From Entrophospora sp. SA101 (Eukaryota > Glomeromycota > Glomeromycetes > Entrophosporales > Entrophosporaceae), in the NCBI GenBank assembly GCA_958430865.1, contig CAUDNR010000186.1, positions 7,788 to 25,168 of the forward strand: a DNA stretch of 17,381 bases, in the 5' to 3' direction. Of the stretch, positions 14,844-17,381 are shown piece by piece. The stretch's first letter is position 1, and the number at the start of each line of letters is the position of its first letter. The notes beneath the pieces were generated by a model. It was not told the DNA's origin, made no database searches, and saw only the letters and a program-made list of their open reading frames with translations. A program made the translations under genes and the position numbers.

Positions 14844-15773
14844 TTATTTTAGAATGTAAATGATAGGTCCATCAAAATCCGGATCTGAATCAGTCAATGC
14901 TGATGATACTCTAATTTCAGAAATAAGATCTGTTACAATTATTGTATTAGTTAAAACCATTCTATTAGGTCCACCGGTAAAGATAACGCTTCGAGATACC
15001 CTTAATGGATCTGGAACAAGTGGAGGTAGATCAGAATCCGAGAATTCATCATCAGAATAATCCGGATGTTTGATTTTAGCCGAAGGCTTGCTCACGCTAA
15101 TTTTAGAATTAAGTTTTTTCATCGCTTCTTCGCTAATCCCATTACATCCTTCCAAACTAAGATATTTCAAATTAGTACAGTTGCGGGCTATTTCCTCGAC
15201 AGCTTTATTACCAATCGAACAGTTACCAAGCTCAAGATGTCTAAGTTTTGGACAAGAACGCACTATTTCAGCGATACATCGATTAGTGAGACATATACAT
15301 GAATTAAGACTCAGATGCTGTAGTTTCGGAGAAAATCTTGCAATTTCTATAATTGGTATATTACTGAAACCCTTACTTTTATCAAGAATAAGAAAGCGTA
15401 TATTCGGACACGAGCGTAGAATCGTACTAATCAATACATCTGAGATTTTTAAACCTTCTAATCTGAGATATATCATCTTGGTGCAATAGAGTGGCTTTAT
15501 TTTTCTACATATAACTCTTTCAAAGTTTATCAATCGCCGAGTAAGAACCCGAGACATATTTAAGGCACGCCGACTCTGCTGATAATCTTCGTTGAAAAAC
15601 TCAATGCGTCGCCATAGAATAGGAGCACCACAGTGATACCAAAGGTGGCTGACGAATAAAGCAGGATAGAGGGATCGATCAATTTCTAAAAAATATAATA
15701 TCTGTTCTAGTAATTCTGGTAAATCAAAAATATTTAGACCCTTTGGGTCATTGCTCTGCAATAGTTGTATCAT
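14844..15773 (-). CDS. F-box/LRR protein (SCF substrate receptor type)
   Basis: The ORF is 309 residues and intron-less. The F-box spans about residues 14-56: IFDLPELLEQILYFLE, then LYPALFVSHLWYHCGAPILW. Five cysteine-containing leucine-rich repeats of ~25 residues follow at about 98-222, each ending in an RSCP, RFSP or RNCT turn, for example LRHLELGNCSIGNKAVEEIA. After these come an acidic, probably flexible stretch (DYSDDEFSDSD, 238-248) and a beta-rich tail. In known family members the F-box binds Skp1 and the LRR arc binds the protein to be ubiquitinated by the SCF complex. The LRR arc is short compared with full FBXL proteins. This family is greatly expanded in arbuscular mycorrhizal fungi (recalled knowledge). 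It neighbours a RING gene, but RING and F-box subunits act in SCF through Rbx1-type proteins, so partnership is not implied. Confidence 0.88.
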   Translation of the reverse strand: MIQLLQSNDPKGLNIFDLPELLEQILYFLEIDRSLYPALFVSHLWYHCGAPILWRRIEFFNEDYQQSRRALNMSRVLTRRLINFERVICRKIKPLYCTKMIYLRLEGLKISDVLISTILRSCPNIRFLILDKSKGFSNIPIIEIARFSPKLQHLSLNSCICLTNRCIAEIVRSCPKLRHLELGNCSIGNKAVEEIARNCTNLKYLSLEGCNGISEEAMKKLNSKISVSKPSAKIKHPDYSDDEFSDSDLPPLVPDPLRVSRSVIFTGGPNRMVLTNTIIVTDLISEIRVSSALTDSDPDFDGPIIYILK

Positions 15774-15863
15774 TCTCAGGTTGTATATTATATATCTTTA
15801 ATCGAAAAAAACAGCTAATGTTCGGATAATTAATTTTTAGGGGCTATACCATAGATATTATGT

Positions 15864-15947
15864 ATCAGAGACACTTCTGAGTCTGAATCGTCTAATGATG
15901 ATGAAGATTTTACTGTGGATGTGGCAAAAGTAAAGAAGCGCAATTAA
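15864..15947 (+). pseudogene. Orphan 3' coding tail (Ser/Asp/Glu-rich)
   Basis: A plus-strand frame reads DTSESESSNDDEDFTVDVAK, then a basic VKKRN end and TAA at 15945-15947. Its acidic Ser-rich then basic composition looks like a real C-terminus, but the frame is closed by TAG just upstream and no start or exon can be attached. It overlaps the stop of the recombinase gene by two bases on the opposite strand. Confidence 0.35.
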
Positions 15948-17200
15948 TCTTGATCATAGATATGAAATGGTCTTGCCTGCTCATAAGGAACTCCTCTGGG
16001 TCTGTAATTTACTACAACATAATTTTGCACAGGTGAAGTATGGTTGTCGGATGAGTGACGTAGACATTCACCAGCTATTGTCATTAGATGAGCTGGATTT
16101 TTAGCACCATGAATCACGGCACCGTAGACCGCCCCTATTTTGCGCAAATGTTTAGGAACTAAATCATAGCCTTTTAAAAATCTATTGAACCATTTAACTC
16201 CTGGTTTACCTGGATCACCGATTCGACCAGAAGATATAGTATTCTGAATCCATGTAAGCAATTCCTTAGCTCGTTCTTGATCCTTCTCCATAGATCTAAA
16301 TTTTCTAGGAATATCTGGTTGACCCCTGTTCTTCGCGTAACCTGTTACTCCGGCATCTGTAATACGTAAAGTAAGTTCGGCAGGACGAATACATAACATT
16401 ATTATAACATCTGCGAGAGCTTGTAAATCAGGTGAAGTTTTAATATCATATGCATCTAACCTTTCCTTAACCGATTCTAATGTAAAGTGGTCTGGGTAAT
16501 CAATACGATTAGCTTCAGCCTTTTTCCGATTGACACTCTGGATTTTGTTGGCATCTTCTGTAATATCTGAAAATTTCGTAGCCTCGATTATTTGGAATGA
16601 AGCACCAAGGGTTTTTAACTCTCTTCTGAGACGGGAGAGACGTGATGAGCCAGCATTAGCATTTTTTGCTGATAGGGCTAAGGCATAAGCTTCAGCTCTT
16701 ACATCTCTAATACTAAGTTTATCCTGTAAAATCCGTTGCGCCATATCCCCAATAGTTTCTTGTGGAGTCTGATTAGAGATAACAATGTTTACTGCGGAGC
16801 AGGGCACTTCGTGCTTGGTTTTACTTTCGTTTTCCTGAGTAGAGAATAAGACATTTACTTGATTCACACTAAACCCATATCTATTTTGCAAGATTCGTTT
16901 TGCTATCTCTCTGATAATTTCTTCTTCTAAATCTTTTGGGGACGAAGCTATAACCATTTTGCAACTACCCTCGATAATGCTTATGGTTTTATTTCTCCCG
17001 CCTCTCTGATTAGGTATCAATATACCCACCTGTTCATTGGTAAATTTAAAACCATCTCGAAGTCGTCGTCGAGCTTGACTCCGCTTTCTATCATCGGTGA
17101 GATTCTTGAGAAACTCTGAGGTGTGTTGACTAAGTTCAGATAGATCCATCTTGGGGCTGAGATTGTACTTTTCGACGATTTTAGTTACGATAGCTGACAT
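15944..17200 (-). CDS. Tyrosine recombinase-like protein (integrase/Crypton-like)
   Basis: This 418-residue intron-less ORF has a C-terminal half that follows the tyrosine-recombinase catalytic domain. R272 is in the IRPAELTLRITD box; K290 is in VTGYAKNRG where the beta-hairpin Lys is expected. K350-H351-L352-R353 stands for the HxxR box, with Lys at the usual His site. H382 is in LRHSSDNHTS, and the nucleophile candidate is Y394 in VQNYV. These enzymes cut and rejoin DNA through a 3'-phosphotyrosine link, as in phage integrases and Crypton transposons. Residues 1-230 are helical and basic, and probably bind DNA. The R-K-R-H-Y set appears complete except for the first His. I recall many such intron-less proteins in Rhizophagus; whether they are transposases or domesticated is not known to me. 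The start at 17200 is the first Met of the frame. Confidence 0.75.
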   Translation of the reverse strand: MSAIVTKIVEKYNLSPKMDLSELSQHTSEFLKNLTDDRKRSQARRRLRDGFKFTNEQVGILIPNQRGGRNKTISIIEGSCKMVIASSPKDLEEEIIREIAKRILQNRYGFSVNQVNVLFSTQENESKTKHEVPCSAVNIVISNQTPQETIGDMAQRILQDKLSIRDVRAEAYALALSAKNANAGSSRLSRLRRELKTLGASFQIIEATKFSDITEDANKIQSVNRKKAEANRIDYPDHFTLESVKERLDAYDIKTSPDLQALADVIIMLCIRPAELTLRITDAGVTGYAKNRGQPDIPRKFRSMEKDQERAKELLTWIQNTISSGRIGDPGKPGVKWFNRFLKGYDLVPKHLRKIGAVYGAVIHGAKNPAHLMTIAGECLRHSSDNHTSPVQNYVVVNYRPRGVPYEQARPFHIYDQD

Positions 17201-17221
17201 GTTTGGATGTTATAGTAGCAG

Positions 17222-17287
17222 TCGTGTGACATGTCCTTTCAAATTATTTTCTATATTAAATAAAAAATTTCTAATTCGTGTCACATG
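17222..17287. promoter_or_regulatory. Paired TCGTGT(G/C)ACATG words upstream of the recombinase gene
   Basis: TCGTGTGACATG at 17222-17233 and TCGTGTCACATG at 17276-17287 differ at one base. They lie 22 and 76 bp before the recombinase start. The second contains an E-box-like CACATG. They may be regulator sites or recombinase-binding sites; this rests on sequence repetition only. Confidence 0.3.
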
Positions 17288-17381
17288 AATTTTTTTTAAA
17301 ATATCTCGTTATTTTTATAATAAACTCGAACTTCGTTGTTAGAGTAAAATAAAAATACTACATTAAAGCTTTCGAATGAAT

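Noticed and set aside
15070..15489. 139-codon plus-strand frame opposite the F-box/LRR gene.
   Set aside because: It is the shadow of the LRR repeats; the minus strand has a recognisable F-box and LRR pattern over the whole length.

Overview
The window looks like nuclear DNA of a fungus, most likely an arbuscular mycorrhizal fungus of the Rhizophagus type (Glomeromycotina). It is very AT-rich. Genes are split by short GT-AG introns, mostly 58-85 bp. The predicted proteins fall into families I associate with the expanded accessory gene set of that group: Crinkler (CRN) modules, F-box/LRR, RING, trihelix/SANT-like, a tyrosine recombinase and a Polinton-type packaging ATPase. The organism assignment is inference from gene content and recall; no rRNA or marker gene is present.

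Layout, left to right. 1-2640: a viral-type A32/FtsK-HerA packaging ATPase (+) converges with an unknown coiled-coil gene (-), followed by a decayed gene copy (-). 2640-4640: a small hypothetical ORF, a new three-exon gene for a 104-residue protein, and a frameshifted remnant. 4893-6239: a four-exon Fic-domain gene (-) that I rebuilt from separate open frames; its N-terminus looks like a mitochondrial presequence. 6568-7228: a second copy of the decayed family, broken by an 8-nt deletion. 7806-8906: a SANT/trihelix-like gene whose last exon encodes four 18-residue repeats flanked by two PPSY (PPxY) motifs; the frame breaks between exons 2 and 3. 9487-13843: a five-exon PD-(D/E)XK-like gene (+), a stand-alone CRN header domain (-), and a four-exon PD-(D/E)XK nuclease-like gene (-). 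14057-17200: a RING protein, an F-box/LRR protein and a 418-residue tyrosine recombinase, all on the minus strand.

No metabolic pathway or operon is visible. The window reads as a fast-evolving accessory region: virus- or transposon-derived enzymes, ubiquitin/AMPylation-type modifiers, split effector modules, pseudogene pairs and several dispersed short repeats. Points most worth following up are a ~32-bp palindrome-centred element present three times, the ATPase with its convergent partner, the disassembled CRN-like locus, the Fic protein and the PPxY/SANT gene. Exon joins come from splice-site and reading-frame consistency, not transcripts.
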